The notes under the pieces were generated by a model, which worked only from the letters and a program-made list of their open reading frames with translations, searched no databases and had not been told where the DNA came from. From Psychrobacter sp. UBA3480 (GTDB lineage: Bacteria; Pseudomonadota; Gammaproteobacteria; Pseudomonadales; Moraxellaceae): a stretch of DNA of 64,000 nt. Below are positions 45,401 to 53,017 of this stretch, piece after piece (position 1 is the stretch's first letter; each line of letters begins with the position of its first letter). The position numbers and the translations under genes are program-made. Where the stretch lies: NCBI RefSeq assembly GCF_002377945.1, contig NZ_DFQV01000002.1, positions 165,498-229,497 of the forward strand, read 5' to 3'.

Positions 45401-48400
45401 CTAAAAGGACACCCAGAGCAAAACGGTAGCGTCTTCAATACAAATAGGGTTAATTTAACTACTGATGGTAACATTAATCTAACTGGCAAAGAGGTACTGA
45501 TTGAAGGAAGTATAATACAACGCAAATATCCAGTTTATGATATGTTTGCAGGCATTCCAGAACTTATGGGCATCGCTAAACCAGTAGATTATACAAAAAA
45601 AGAAGGTAATATAAATATAACTTCTACTGATGGTAGTGTGGAGTTAAAAGCTTTTAAAAATGAAGTGGCGCCATATACTTCCAAGGTAGAATGTCCATTA
45701 TTGTGTTCTGGACCTTATACATCTTGGTATAGGTATCACAGTATTCTTAATCAAATTAAGCAAGCTAATAGCGAAGTATTGAGGGTCAAGTCAGACAACA
45801 GCTTGACAGTGCAAAGTAAAAATATTCAACTTAGTAAATTACAGAATATATTGACTGATTTAAATAATATTTTAGAAACATCTAAAAAACCAAGTTCAGG
45901 CTATGAGCATGATACTGTATATATAGACGCTAATAATACCATTAATATTACTGCTAAAAACGGTGGCGTTTTGATGGAGGGTACTGATGTTATAAGTCGC
46001 AATGGTAATATAAGTATATTAGCAGAAGGCAACCTTGCTTCTACTACTATCGTAGGTACTGATCCAACTACTAATATTAGTAAAACTGAGATTAATAACG
46101 ATAGTATCCGTATCACTGGACTGGCTAATATTTATCAACAAGGAAGTATAAGCAATGGCAATGTCACAGGGACCAACTATTCCTATCATCAGCTTATTAA
46201 TCAACCTACCCTTGTTGCAAAAGGTGATATAAAAATATCGGCTCAAGGTAAGCTAGCTCAAGCTTCAGATACTTATAACAGTGCATTAAAGGCTTATACC
46301 ACGAATAATGCCGTCATCTTAAACAGCGCTGATATAAAATCTACTAATGGTAATGTCCGTATTGATGCTGCACTTGGTGATGTCAATCTTGAGTCTGCTC
46401 AAGCCGCCTTTATGGATGGCTCACAAACCACTAGCACGTCACGGTCCTGGTATGGTAAGAAAAAAGTAAAGACCACGACTAAGACGTCTAATAACAGCAA
46501 TGCAGTCACTACTGATATTCAAGCAAAAAACATCAGTTTAACTGCAGATGGTAATATTAATATCTATGGTTCAGAGTTGACAGCAGCATCTACTGGTAAT
46601 ATCAATCTATCAGCGGGTAAAGGGCTATATTTATACGCCATTGATGATGTTGATGAGAGTACGACTGATATTAAGAAAAAATCTAGCTTCTTAGGTGTCC
46701 GTTATAATAAAGACCATACCAATGATACTAGACAAGAGTTATCGCAATTGCCTACTACTTTGATAGGCGGCAAGGCTTACACTCAATCAGGTAGTAATAC
46801 TTTATTGCAAGGTACAGTATTTGACACATTGAAGCCAGCTGACATTAAAGTTGGTGTTGGCAAGTATGCAGACGATGCCGCTAAAGTAATCTTAGCGCCT
46901 ATTACCAATCAAATCACAACCACTCATACTCAAGAAAGAGAAAGTACGGTTTGGATGAAGACGGTAGACCAAGGCAGCGTAGTCACTACAGCCTCGTTAC
47001 CTAAATTTAATCAAGTACCAACCATCACTTCACCAGGTGGTGTGACAGTAGCTGTGCCTGTTGATGTTACTGTTGACGCTAATAATAAAGCCAAGACAAA
47101 TATACAAAAAAGCCAAGAAGACTTAGGGAGAATCGCGCTCAATCTATCTAAGCAACCGGGTTATGAGTATTTGGCAGCACTTGATAAAACTAATGACATC
47201 AACTGGGCACAAGTAGAACTGATTCAAAAGAATTGGAACTATACACAAGAAGGGTTGACGCCAGGAGCGGCGGCTTTGATCGCTATTGCAATCGCTGTCG
47301 CCGCAGGTCCAGCAGGTAGCAGTCTCAGTGCATCCATGATAGCTACTAATGCCGCTGGTATTGCGCTACAGACGCAAGCCGTTATTACACTCATTAATAA
47401 CAAGGGTGATATTAGTAAAACGCTAAAAGATATGGCGAGTAGCGATACCATACGCAATATAGCAACCGCTGCATTGACGGCTGGATTGACGGCTAAGCTC
47501 AATTTACCGCAAATGGCTAGTAATGATTTTGCTAATAAGTTGGTAAATGGCGTTGCCGAAGGTGCGACTGGTGCATTTGTTAATGCTGCGGTCAACGGTG
47601 TGAGCTTGGAAGATGCTCTAAAGGATAGTTTGCGTAGCTCCTTAGTTGATGTTTTTTCGGTTGAAGTTTATAGTGAGTTTGTAAAAGATTTTGATTCCAA
47701 CGACTTTGCCGACAATCTCGCACACAAACTAGTAGCAGCTGGTGTTGGATGTGTAACAGCAAGTGCTAAACAACAGGAATGTAATGCAGGTGCTATTGGT
47801 GCAGCAGTTGGAGAAATGCTTGGCGATTACCTGGTTGATGATTCAAGACTACTAACTGCTGATGAAGAGAGGAAAGTTCTAGATTATTCTAAGATGCTCG
47901 CAGGATCTTTAGCTTTATTAACTAATGTAGACGTAGATGTCGCAGCTAATAGTGCCAGAATAGCAGTTGAAAACAATGCCTTAAAAACACCTAAGAACAA
48001 CTCTAAGTTTTTAAATGGTGCAGTTGTTTTGCTTGAGCAAGCGGCGGGTGGTTTAGTTGGTGCTGCTGTAAGTGTGGGTAAAATTGGTGAACCCTTTATA
48101 CACCCACTTGATACTTACGCAGGTTTAAAGCAATTCGCTAGTCAAGATGACAAAATGCTCGCTGTTCAGTTAGCCATTGCTTATGACTTACAGACTAGAG
48201 CAGATAACTACAATATGCATGCGGCTAATAGTAATAACTATGGTATGGGCATGGAGTCCGCTATAAATACGCTGGACGCTGTATTTATAGGAACAAGTAT
48301 AGTTAAAGCGCCTTCTGGACTATTGAGTATATTGCCAGCTTTAAAAACAGGAGCAAGAGTATCCTATAAAGGCGCGACGTACATTCTAAAAAATGGCAGT

Positions 48401-48931
48401 ATTACAGCAGTTAAACCAATTGCGACAGCTCCAAAACCCTACAGTGTTATGAATTCGCAACGTGGGTCAATGGATCTTTCTGCTTTTGATTTAAAAGGAA
48501 TTATGAAAGGAGTTGTAGTAGGTAAACCTCATCCTAGTACTGGCAATATAGTTCTTGCTTCTGTTTCTCGTGTAATAAGACCAGCAGATGATTTAGTGGC
48601 ATCAACTAAACCTTCGACAAAGAACATAATATATAAAACCGACTATTATGAAGATCCAGGTCATCATAACCCAAAAGGAGGAGTTAATAAATATGACCAA
48701 AACAAAAGCGTATTACCTCCTAATCATATAGAGCTTTTCAAGACAAGTAGGCAGTATAAGGGAGTCCGATATGCCAAAGATGCTAACAATAATATACACC
48801 AGTTTCAGGATACTCCTGGCGATGGAACTGGCTATCATTGGGCTGGTTCTCAAGACGGAAAAACACTAAGTGGAAAAAAGGTTCCACTTGTAATACCTAG
48901 TGGAGTTAAATCAAATGATTTTTGGAAATAA
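42476..48931 (+). CDS. FhaB/CdiA-like exoprotein (TpsA) with C-terminal toxin region
   Basis: 2,151 residues from the ATG at 42476, where the extended signal peptide (ESPR) MNKQCYRVVFNKARGMMMVV begins. Then the hydrophobic part RLAMAILCCQSMVYTQVQA, the TPS secretion domain (about 75-240: NTYNQFDIGSNGAILNNSIG, VIIASPSGLQIQGGGFINAN), a long beta-helix of haemagglutinin repeats rich in Asn, Ser and Thr, and a DUF637-type segment (about 1575-1680). A VENN motif stands at 1831-1834. After VENN follow about 317 residues ending in a likely toxin domain (about 2056-2151) with DPGHHNPKGGVNKYD and PPNHIELFKTSRQ. It should be exported by the TpsB pore and act by contact-dependent inhibition. An immunity-type gene overlaps its end. 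Confidence 0.88.
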   Translation: MNKQCYRVVFNKARGMMMVVSEVTKSQNKKAGNSNGKKSPAAKSESHSGINVSYHRLAMAILCCQSMVYTQVQAATSAIQNTASSVPVNQRAALLKAANGTPIVNIRTPNSNGLSHNTYNQFDIGSNGAILNNSIGGATTQLAGAIAGNQYLAKNAANTILNEVRSNAPAKFQGNLEIAGQRADVIIASPSGLQIQGGGFINANRATLTTGTPKIDSAGNLMGFDVKQGQIQFDNAATGNALGGDLYDGKNKNQANYIDVLARAVTINGQIHANQDVDMVIGSNTVDYDTGAATKITGTGTAPTLAVDVSTLGGIYANSINLVGTEDGLGVRNAGNIQANQQIVLTNSGKIENTGAIQTTKAQTSLLSINATGTTGSIEHSGTIGSYGMIDMQADKDITLNKGLIRKNSAGAAVQLMPDIINIDAGGSLKVSNISDIRNKNVDDQTSIYTHSTLDTIVDSKSAIASNGGVSIDADRYVRLLDTSSTSVGVAALNISSKSGTTVDNATVAGSGDVTINSRTADTTVSNNSKVSAVKNLTISANRNATVSSGTTISKAENLILQAGGNALIDNSGSINVTNDAIVQAGELAYLKDSIQPITIGKQLTIKGKQATVLNSTANANDGIYITSQGKATTITNSTLNSTKGAVSAIANQSALNVNKLTTNANSTILAAGNNVGITASNLKADNIVIESGATTTINDLTTAAKEIAQIGGTSISSKVNTSVINSTLNSTGNTVMRSDKSLTLTNNDIQSQGIVLKTNTASTLKNTAGINNTFGDGDITLIKNTLSTNGTNDNSNGIIVDAANYLTVIDSQTKSTGSTSLKSGNLMRVNNSTVDADKHLNINSGNQLVFNGARTANSNTALTHTVGNTTLKAGQIVSIDSNATQSHQNTSVSGGAVIINSDADIAFNINSRLNTIGNAELAANTEKSLEGNSMNTLNGDLTVSSKSNLTIDPKLVIFNTTGNLSLNSSNGRLWLKGHPEQNGSVFNTNRVNLTTDGNINLTGKEVLIEGSIIQRKYPVYDMFAGIPELMGIAKPVDYTKKEGNINITSTDGSVELKAFKNEVAPYTSKVECPLLCSGPYTSWYRYHSILNQIKQANSEVLRVKSDNSLTVQSKNIQLSKLQNILTDLNNILETSKKPSSGYEHDTVYIDANNTINITAKNGGVLMEGTDVISRNGNISILAEGNLASTTIVGTDPTTNISKTEINNDSIRITGLANIYQQGSISNGNVTGTNYSYHQLINQPTLVAKGDIKISAQGKLAQASDTYNSALKAYTTNNAVILNSADIKSTNGNVRIDAALGDVNLESAQAAFMDGSQTTSTSRSWYGKKKVKTTTKTSNNSNAVTTDIQAKNISLTADGNINIYGSELTAASTGNINLSAGKGLYLYAIDDVDESTTDIKKKSSFLGVRYNKDHTNDTRQELSQLPTTLIGGKAYTQSGSNTLLQGTVFDTLKPADIKVGVGKYADDAAKVILAPITNQITTTHTQERESTVWMKTVDQGSVVTTASLPKFNQVPTITSPGGVTVAVPVDVTVDANNKAKTNIQKSQEDLGRIALNLSKQPGYEYLAALDKTNDINWAQVELIQKNWNYTQEGLTPGAAALIAIAIAVAAGPAGSSLSASMIATNAAGIALQTQAVITLINNKGDISKTLKDMASSDTIRNIATAALTAGLTAKLNLPQMASNDFANKLVNGVAEGATGAFVNAAVNGVSLEDALKDSLRSSLVDVFSVEVYSEFVKDFDSNDFADNLAHKLVAAGVGCVTASAKQQECNAGAIGAAVGEMLGDYLVDDSRLLTADEERKVLDYSKMLAGSLALLTNVDVDVAANSARIAVENNALKTPKNNSKFLNGAVVLLEQAAGGLVGAAVSVGKIGEPFIHPLDTYAGLKQFASQDDKMLAVQLAIAYDLQTRADNYNMHAANSNNYGMGMESAINTLDAVFIGTSIVKAPSGLLSILPALKTGARVSYKGATYILKNGSITAVKPIATAPKPYSVMNSQRGSMDLSAFDLKGIMKGVVVGKPHPSTGNIVLASVSRVIRPADDLVASTKPSTKNIIYKTDYYEDPGHHNPKGGVNKYDQNKSVLPPNHIELFKTSRQYKGVRYAKDANNNIHQFQDTPGDGTGYHWAGSQDGKTLSGKKVPLVIPSGVKSNDFWK

Positions 48932-49373
48932 AGAAGAGATTGCTTTCGATGTACATAAAAAAGAGGGAAACTTCATTATTATGAATATCATAGTAAATTC
49001 AGTAAATATTAGTTATCGAGATAACTCCTATTATATTCTACCCTTAATTAAAAATATAAAAAGAGAAATTGAATTTGTTAGTACTAATGAATTGTTTTTA
49101 CGTAAAGATATGACTGGTAAAAATCTAACAGAACTTCATAGCCTGTTTTATGATCATGAGACAAAGGTTTATGAGAATGACGTAGAAGAGTTAGATGTCC
49201 TTTTCTACGATTTATCAAATCAAAATGCACTCTTCTATGTGTATCAAGAAAAGGATGTTTTAGTATTCTTCGGAAAATTTATTGAGAATGAGGAAATTAT
49301 AAGAGCTACAGTTAGTAAAAGTAGATTTTTGAGCACTTTGTCTAATTTATTAGATGCGATTGAGTCTATGTAA
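48915..49373 (+). CDS. probable CDI immunity protein
   Basis: 152 residues, soluble, acidic, beginning MIFGNKEEIAFDVHKKEGNF. The ATG at 48915 has GGAG nine bases upstream and lies inside the last codons of the tpsA/cdiA gene, overlapping it by 17 bp. This suggests translational coupling. Position directly after the toxin end, size and charge fit a cognate immunity protein. The opening M-I-F-G is reminiscent of the Imm42 type, which is a weak family call. Confidence 0.7.
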   Translation: MIFGNKEEIAFDVHKKEGNFIIMNIIVNSVNISYRDNSYYILPLIKNIKREIEFVSTNELFLRKDMTGKNLTELHSLFYDHETKVYENDVEELDVLFYDLSNQNALFYVYQEKDVLVFFGKFIENEEIIRATVSKSRFLSTLSNLLDAIESM

Positions 49374-49497
49374 TAAATATACTGCATCATATAATTTATT
49401 GAAAGCTCATAACATTAAATCGATAGATGACTTAAGTTTTTATGCTCAAAGGTCAAAACTTTTTAAAGAACTCTGGGTATATACTAGAGTTCTTTAA
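49354..49497 (+). CDS. possible 47-residue open frame
   Basis: ATG at 49354 in the +2 frame inside the end of the immunity gene. It reads MRLSLCNKYTASYNLLKAHN, IKSIDDLSFYAQRSKLFKEL, WVYTRVL and a stop at 49495. The composition looks coding, yet the last codons lie inside a terminator hairpin and no ribosome binding site is evident. It could be a remnant of an older immunity gene. Confidence 0.25.
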   Translation: MRLSLCNKYTASYNLLKAHNIKSIDDLSFYAQRSKLFKELWVYTRVL

Positions 49498-49499
49498 AA
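49461..49499. terminator. bidirectional terminator, CDI locus and lipoprotein
   Basis: TTTTAAAGAACTCT (49461-49474) and AGAGTTCTTTAAAA (49486-49499) form a perfect 14-bp stem with an 11-base loop. It lies between two convergent genes and can end both. Confidence 0.85.
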
Positions 49500-50027
49500 T
49501 CAATTATTAATAATAATCGGATAGGAAATAACCCTCGGCTCAGGTGGTGGCGCAGTTTGCACTACCTCGGTCACGGGCTTTTCTGTTGCTTTATCTTTTA
49601 TCCAAAAGTCAACATAGCTGTTTTTACTAAACCATGCAGTACCAATATCAGTAGCGAAATCTAACTGATAGTTAATGTTGGCTTTGGCATCAAACATAAT
49701 CTTAGTCGGCTGCGTATAGTGCCCAGCCATACGGTAAGTGACTGTCAAGGTATGCTCACCCGTTGTAATCGGGTAGACATTATCCCAAGTGTCGCTGTAA
49801 GCCTCTTTTTTATCTTTAGGTACGCGCTTACCATCAATCTCCATTATATAAGCAATACGATCACCAACGAGCTTAGTATGTCGTGGCTCCATTTTACCCA
49901 TGACAGTTGCGCTCGCACCTGATATAGGTGGCTGATAGAGCAGCTCGCTTGGTAATTCTTTTACATTTTTCATGCTCATACAAGCGGTCAATAACGGTAA
50001 CGCACACACCAATACAATCCACTTCAT
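49500..50027 (-). CDS. lipoprotein of unknown function
   Basis: 175 residues. MKWIVLVCALPLLTA then Cys16 is a lipoprotein signal. The middle, VYPITTGEHTLTVTYRMAGH and KANINYQLDF, resembles beta-sandwich proteins of the DUF2846-like sort, where a peptide-like sandwich displays a short loop. The C-terminus is Pro-rich (APPPEPRVISYP). GAGAATAACC precedes the start. Role unknown. Confidence 0.7.
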   Translation of the reverse strand: MKWIVLVCALPLLTACMSMKNVKELPSELLYQPPISGASATVMGKMEPRHTKLVGDRIAYIMEIDGKRVPKDKKEAYSDTWDNVYPITTGEHTLTVTYRMAGHYTQPTKIMFDAKANINYQLDFATDIGTAWFSKNSYVDFWIKDKATEKPVTEVVQTAPPPEPRVISYPIIINN

Positions 50028-50282
50028 CGGTTATTCTCTATAGAATTAGGTCAATTAATAGTATTTGCCTTTTAACATTGTCTAAAATACTGGTCAGTAA
50101 AAATGCAACATCTATAGTTTACCGATTTCTTCTTTAAACAGTAAATTTTTTATTATGAATTAGAGTAATAAATAGTGTGCGATGAGGTGTTGATTTTATA
50201 TAATTACTATTATTAGTTAAATTTTAGAGTATGCCTATGGCTAACAGAAATCAGTGGCGGCCTTAATACTGATCGACTAGCC

Positions 50283-50738
50283 TTGATTGATCTATCAGAG
50301 GCCACTTCAGTAAATTTGTTTAACGGACAGGTAAGCGTAAAATCCAAAAATGTTCCAGTGCATATAAACTTTAAAAAACTATCAAGCCTGGTAACCAGTA
50401 GTTCATGTTTCGTTGAGCTTAGCATGACATCTACTTCGAAAAGTGTTAATGATCAGGACTTACTTTATCTGACTGATGACACGGTGGCTAAAGTCAACGT
50501 GGAGGGTAGCCATGAGATTGAGTCATTAATGAGTGAGAATGCAGTTTTAGTCCTAAGCGGTAACGTGGTGAGCGGTAGTGCGCAAATTGAGGATCAAAGC
50601 CGCTTAATAGCACTCGATTTTAAAACTGATAATTTTTTCACCTGTCATCAATTAGACGATGACTCACGGGTTTTTGCCAATAAAGTCGCCGATGAATGCT
50701 GTGATGAACATATCGGTTATCTCAGAAAACAGCACTGA
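50283..50738 (+). CDS. beta-repeat protein, probably N-terminally truncated
   Basis: About 151 residues counted from TTG at 50283. The sequence alternates short strands (VNLFNGQVSVKSKNVPVHIN, LYLTDDTVAKVNVEGSHEIE, LVLSGNVVSGSAQIEDQSRL), like a beta-helix of the DUF2807 or polymer-forming type. The open frame extends to 50212 with no ATG, and there is no signal peptide or ribosome binding site. The 5' part is therefore probably missing and the gene may be dead. The family call is weak. Confidence 0.4.
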   Translation: MIDLSEATSVNLFNGQVSVKSKNVPVHINFKKLSSLVTSSSCFVELSMTSTSKSVNDQDLLYLTDDTVAKVNVEGSHEIESLMSENAVLVLSGNVVSGSAQIEDQSRLIALDFKTDNFFTCHQLDDDSRVFANKVADECCDEHIGYLRKQH

Positions 50739-50771
50739 AGGAATAACGATTATACCCGCCAGCATCAAAAA

Positions 50772-50797
50772 AACAGCCGCTTATAGCGGCTGTTTTT
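50772..50797. terminator. rho-independent terminator
   Basis: AACAGCCGC, loop TTATA, GCGGCTGTT followed by six T on the plus strand and a run of A before it. It works in both directions. Confidence 0.9.
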
Positions 50798-51040
50798 TAT
50801 TTAGGGTATTACATACGACTAAACCGGACTAACAACGCTCCTAGAGCCGATTAACACGCTTATCTATTAGTTGTGGCTGGTACGTTGGGCTGTTCCAAAA
50901 TTATTTTTGGTAATTGATAGCATCAGTTTAAATTTAAAGACTTCTAAATACTTTAATAAAATCTTTAGCTGTAACTATCCCCTAAACTAACACAGCTCAA
51001 ACGTAGAATTTCTTATAAAATACCCATAAGGAGTTTTGAT

Positions 51041-51301
51041 ATGAGCAAACGAATGACTGAGATGCAAATCGTATCGATATTAAAAGAAGCAGAAGCTAGG
51101 ATACCTGCTAAAGAGCTGTGCCGTAAATACGGTATTGCTAGTTCGACATTTTATAAATGGCGGTCGAAGTATGGAGGCATGGAAGCGTCTGACGTCAAAC
51201 GCTTAAAAGAGCTTGAAAAAGAAAACCGTAGGCTTAAACAGATGTATGCAGATCTAAGCCTCAAAGCGCAGATGCAGGAAGAGATTATAAAAAAGCTATA
51301 G
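51041..51301 (+). CDS. IS3-family (IS407-like) transposase OrfA
   Basis: 86 residues. MSKRMTEMQIVSILKEAEAR, the HTH with KELCRKYGIASSTFYKWRSK, YGGMEASDVKRLKELEKENR and a leucine-zipper tail. Full length for the IS407 group. The downstream orfB is present only as a start (51302-51427), so this copy cannot transpose. Confidence 0.85.
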   Translation: MSKRMTEMQIVSILKEAEARIPAKELCRKYGIASSTFYKWRSKYGGMEASDVKRLKELEKENRRLKQMYADLSLKAQMQEEIIKKL

Positions 51302-51427
51302 CGCCTGTACCCGAACGCAAAGTCTGGGCGTAAGAGTTACAGGCGCAGTATGATGTCAGTATTGCGGTGAGCTGTCAGGTAGTCTGTATGAGTCGAACCG
51401 CTTACCATTATAAGCCTAAACTATCTG
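51302..51427 (+). pseudogene. truncated orfB start of the IS407-like element
   Basis: In parts the sequence reads APVPERKVWA, stop, ELQAQYDVSIAVSCQVVCMS and RTAYHYKPKLSDD. The R-T-A-Y-H-Y-K-P-K segment is typical of the N-terminus of IS407-type OrfB. After 51427 the homology ends and a DJ-1/PfpI gene begins, with no DDE domain. Confidence 0.7.
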
Positions 51428-51955
51428 ATGATTTTGATGGTATTAGCTTGTTTTAAAGGTCATAAGCATTTTAACGTCATCACCATTGCCGAGCAGCAAG
51501 CACCAATATCTGCTAGAAATGGTTTAACTATTATTCCTGATTATAGCTTCGACAATCATCCTGATATTGACGTATTGGTTGTTCCGGGTGGTTATGGTGC
51601 CGAGAATGTTGAGATAAATAATCCAGTGGTTATTGATTGGATCATCTCTCAAGCCAAGCTTACCGAGTTAACGCTTTCAGTATGTACCGGTGCATTGCTG
51701 TTAGCAAAAGCTGGATTACTGGCTGGCAAGTCTGCAACCACCCATTGGATGGATTTGGATAATTTAGCTACCTATCCTAATATTGAAGTAATCGCTAACA
51801 CCCGCTTTGTCGATGCTAGCGATAAGACGACTAACCTTGTCACATCAGCAGGAATAAGTGCGGGTATTCATGCCAGTTTTTATTGTGTGAAGAAATTGGT
51901 AGATACGCAAACCATGCAAGTGACAGCACGACGGATGGAGTTTGATATTGACTAA
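51428..51955 (+). pseudogene. DJ-1/PfpI-family protein, N-terminally truncated
   Basis: The reading frame begins with HFNVITIAEQQAPISARNGL and TIIPDYSFDNHPDIDVLVVP, GGYGAE, followed by LTLSVCTGALLLAKAGLLAG with the nucleophile Cys, then ATTHWMDLDNLATYPNIEVI and LVTSAGISAGIHASFYCVKK. These are hallmarks of the DJ-1/PfpI glutaminase-like family. The first 30-40 residues of the fold, including the first beta strand and an acidic residue near 15, are absent and replaced by the end of the transposase remnant. It is probably non-functional, though an open frame remains. Confidence 0.7.
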
Positions 51956-52044
51956 GATACTAAACCTTCATTGAATCGCTAGTTTACCAAGCTTGCTTCT
52001 ATAATTTTTTAAATCATAGCTAGAATGGGGATAAATCAGGCATT

Positions 52045-52842
52045 TCACAACTTAGCAAATAAGAGCTGATAAACCTTATTTAAATTTTTAACAGCTGACT
52101 GTGCACACCGCCAAGTCGTAATTAAATCTACCAATGCTTGTAACTCTTTATATTCCTCCTCTGTCCGTTCCGGATTCTTCTTAGTCCTGAGGTACTCTTT
52201 CCTATTCTTTTTTTCATCTATTGGTATAGATAATAGTTCTGATAAGCTAATGTCTAGCTCAGACAGTCTTCGGTAAAAGATATTATGCTCAATAGCCGCA
52301 TTGGTATCATAAGATATTTTAAGTTCGTCTAAATGTGATAAAAGGTATTCAAATTTATTATCTATGTTTTCTGTAGATTTTATATTATTGAATATCACCT
52401 TAATAGAGTTAGGTAAAACTCCAAGTTTTAAGAGAGCTTTGATTGTATTTAAGCTATCTTCCAACTCCTTTGCACTTTCTACTACTGGCACTAAAAAGTA
52501 ATTGAATACTTCATGAGAGTTACTACTGTGCTTCATGATATCTATTACATACTCTGTATTATCTGCAGCAATATCGACAATAGCTGACTCTATATCATTT
52601 AAGGCTTTCAAAGCTTCATCAAAATTTTCTCCAGATAATATAATTTCATCAGAATACGTTTTACTATACATACTCATATTATTTATCACATAATGACGCT
52701 GCAAATCCATATTCGGCCTAAGCATGTAGTTGCTAACGAGAGATTTACCAGTATTCCCTGAAGAGTTGATTACTACGATGCGATATCCAGCCTGTTTTGT
52801 CATACTTACATCTGCCGATTCATGTTTTTCAGAACTAATCAT
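52045..52842 (-). CDS. StbB-like/ParA-type P-loop ATPase
   Basis: 265 residues. A P-loop IVVINSSGNTGKSLVSNYML is present near 22-41. This G-N-x-G-K-[ST] loop is the form seen in plasmid StbB and related deviant-Walker ATPases, rather than the K-G-G-x-G-K-T of classical ParA. Then AIVDIAADNTEYVIDIMKHS, VIFNNIKSTENID and a helical C-terminus. AAGGAAAC precedes the start. StbB proteins act in plasmid stability and conjugation, so this points to a plasmid or integrative-element origin. Divergent from the helicase gene at 53018. A fragment of another copy lies at 21183-21280. Confidence 0.65.
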   Translation of the reverse strand: MISSEKHESADVSMTKQAGYRIVVINSSGNTGKSLVSNYMLRPNMDLQRHYVINNMSMYSKTYSDEIILSGENFDEALKALNDIESAIVDIAADNTEYVIDIMKHSSNSHEVFNYFLVPVVESAKELEDSLNTIKALLKLGVLPNSIKVIFNNIKSTENIDNKFEYLLSHLDELKISYDTNAAIEHNIFYRRLSELDISLSELLSIPIDEKKNRKEYLRTKKNPERTEEEYKELQALVDLITTWRCAQSAVKNLNKVYQLLFAKL

Positions 52843-53017
52843 TACTTTTGTTTCCTTTTGAGGGTATATTGTTTATTCCATGATTGTGTTAATGCATACA
52901 CTATCCCAGGATGTACTGATGTACTAATGCAATTTTTTTATACCTTATCATTTTTCACTAATTGCCAGTGGAAAAATCCATCAAGAGATTTAATGCTAGA
53001 CATACAAGAGAGTAAAG

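Noticed and set aside
45139..45525. Long antisense frames inside the exoprotein gene
   Set aside because: They come from the repetitive, stop-poor reverse strand of an Asn/Thr-rich gene; no start signals or families seen.
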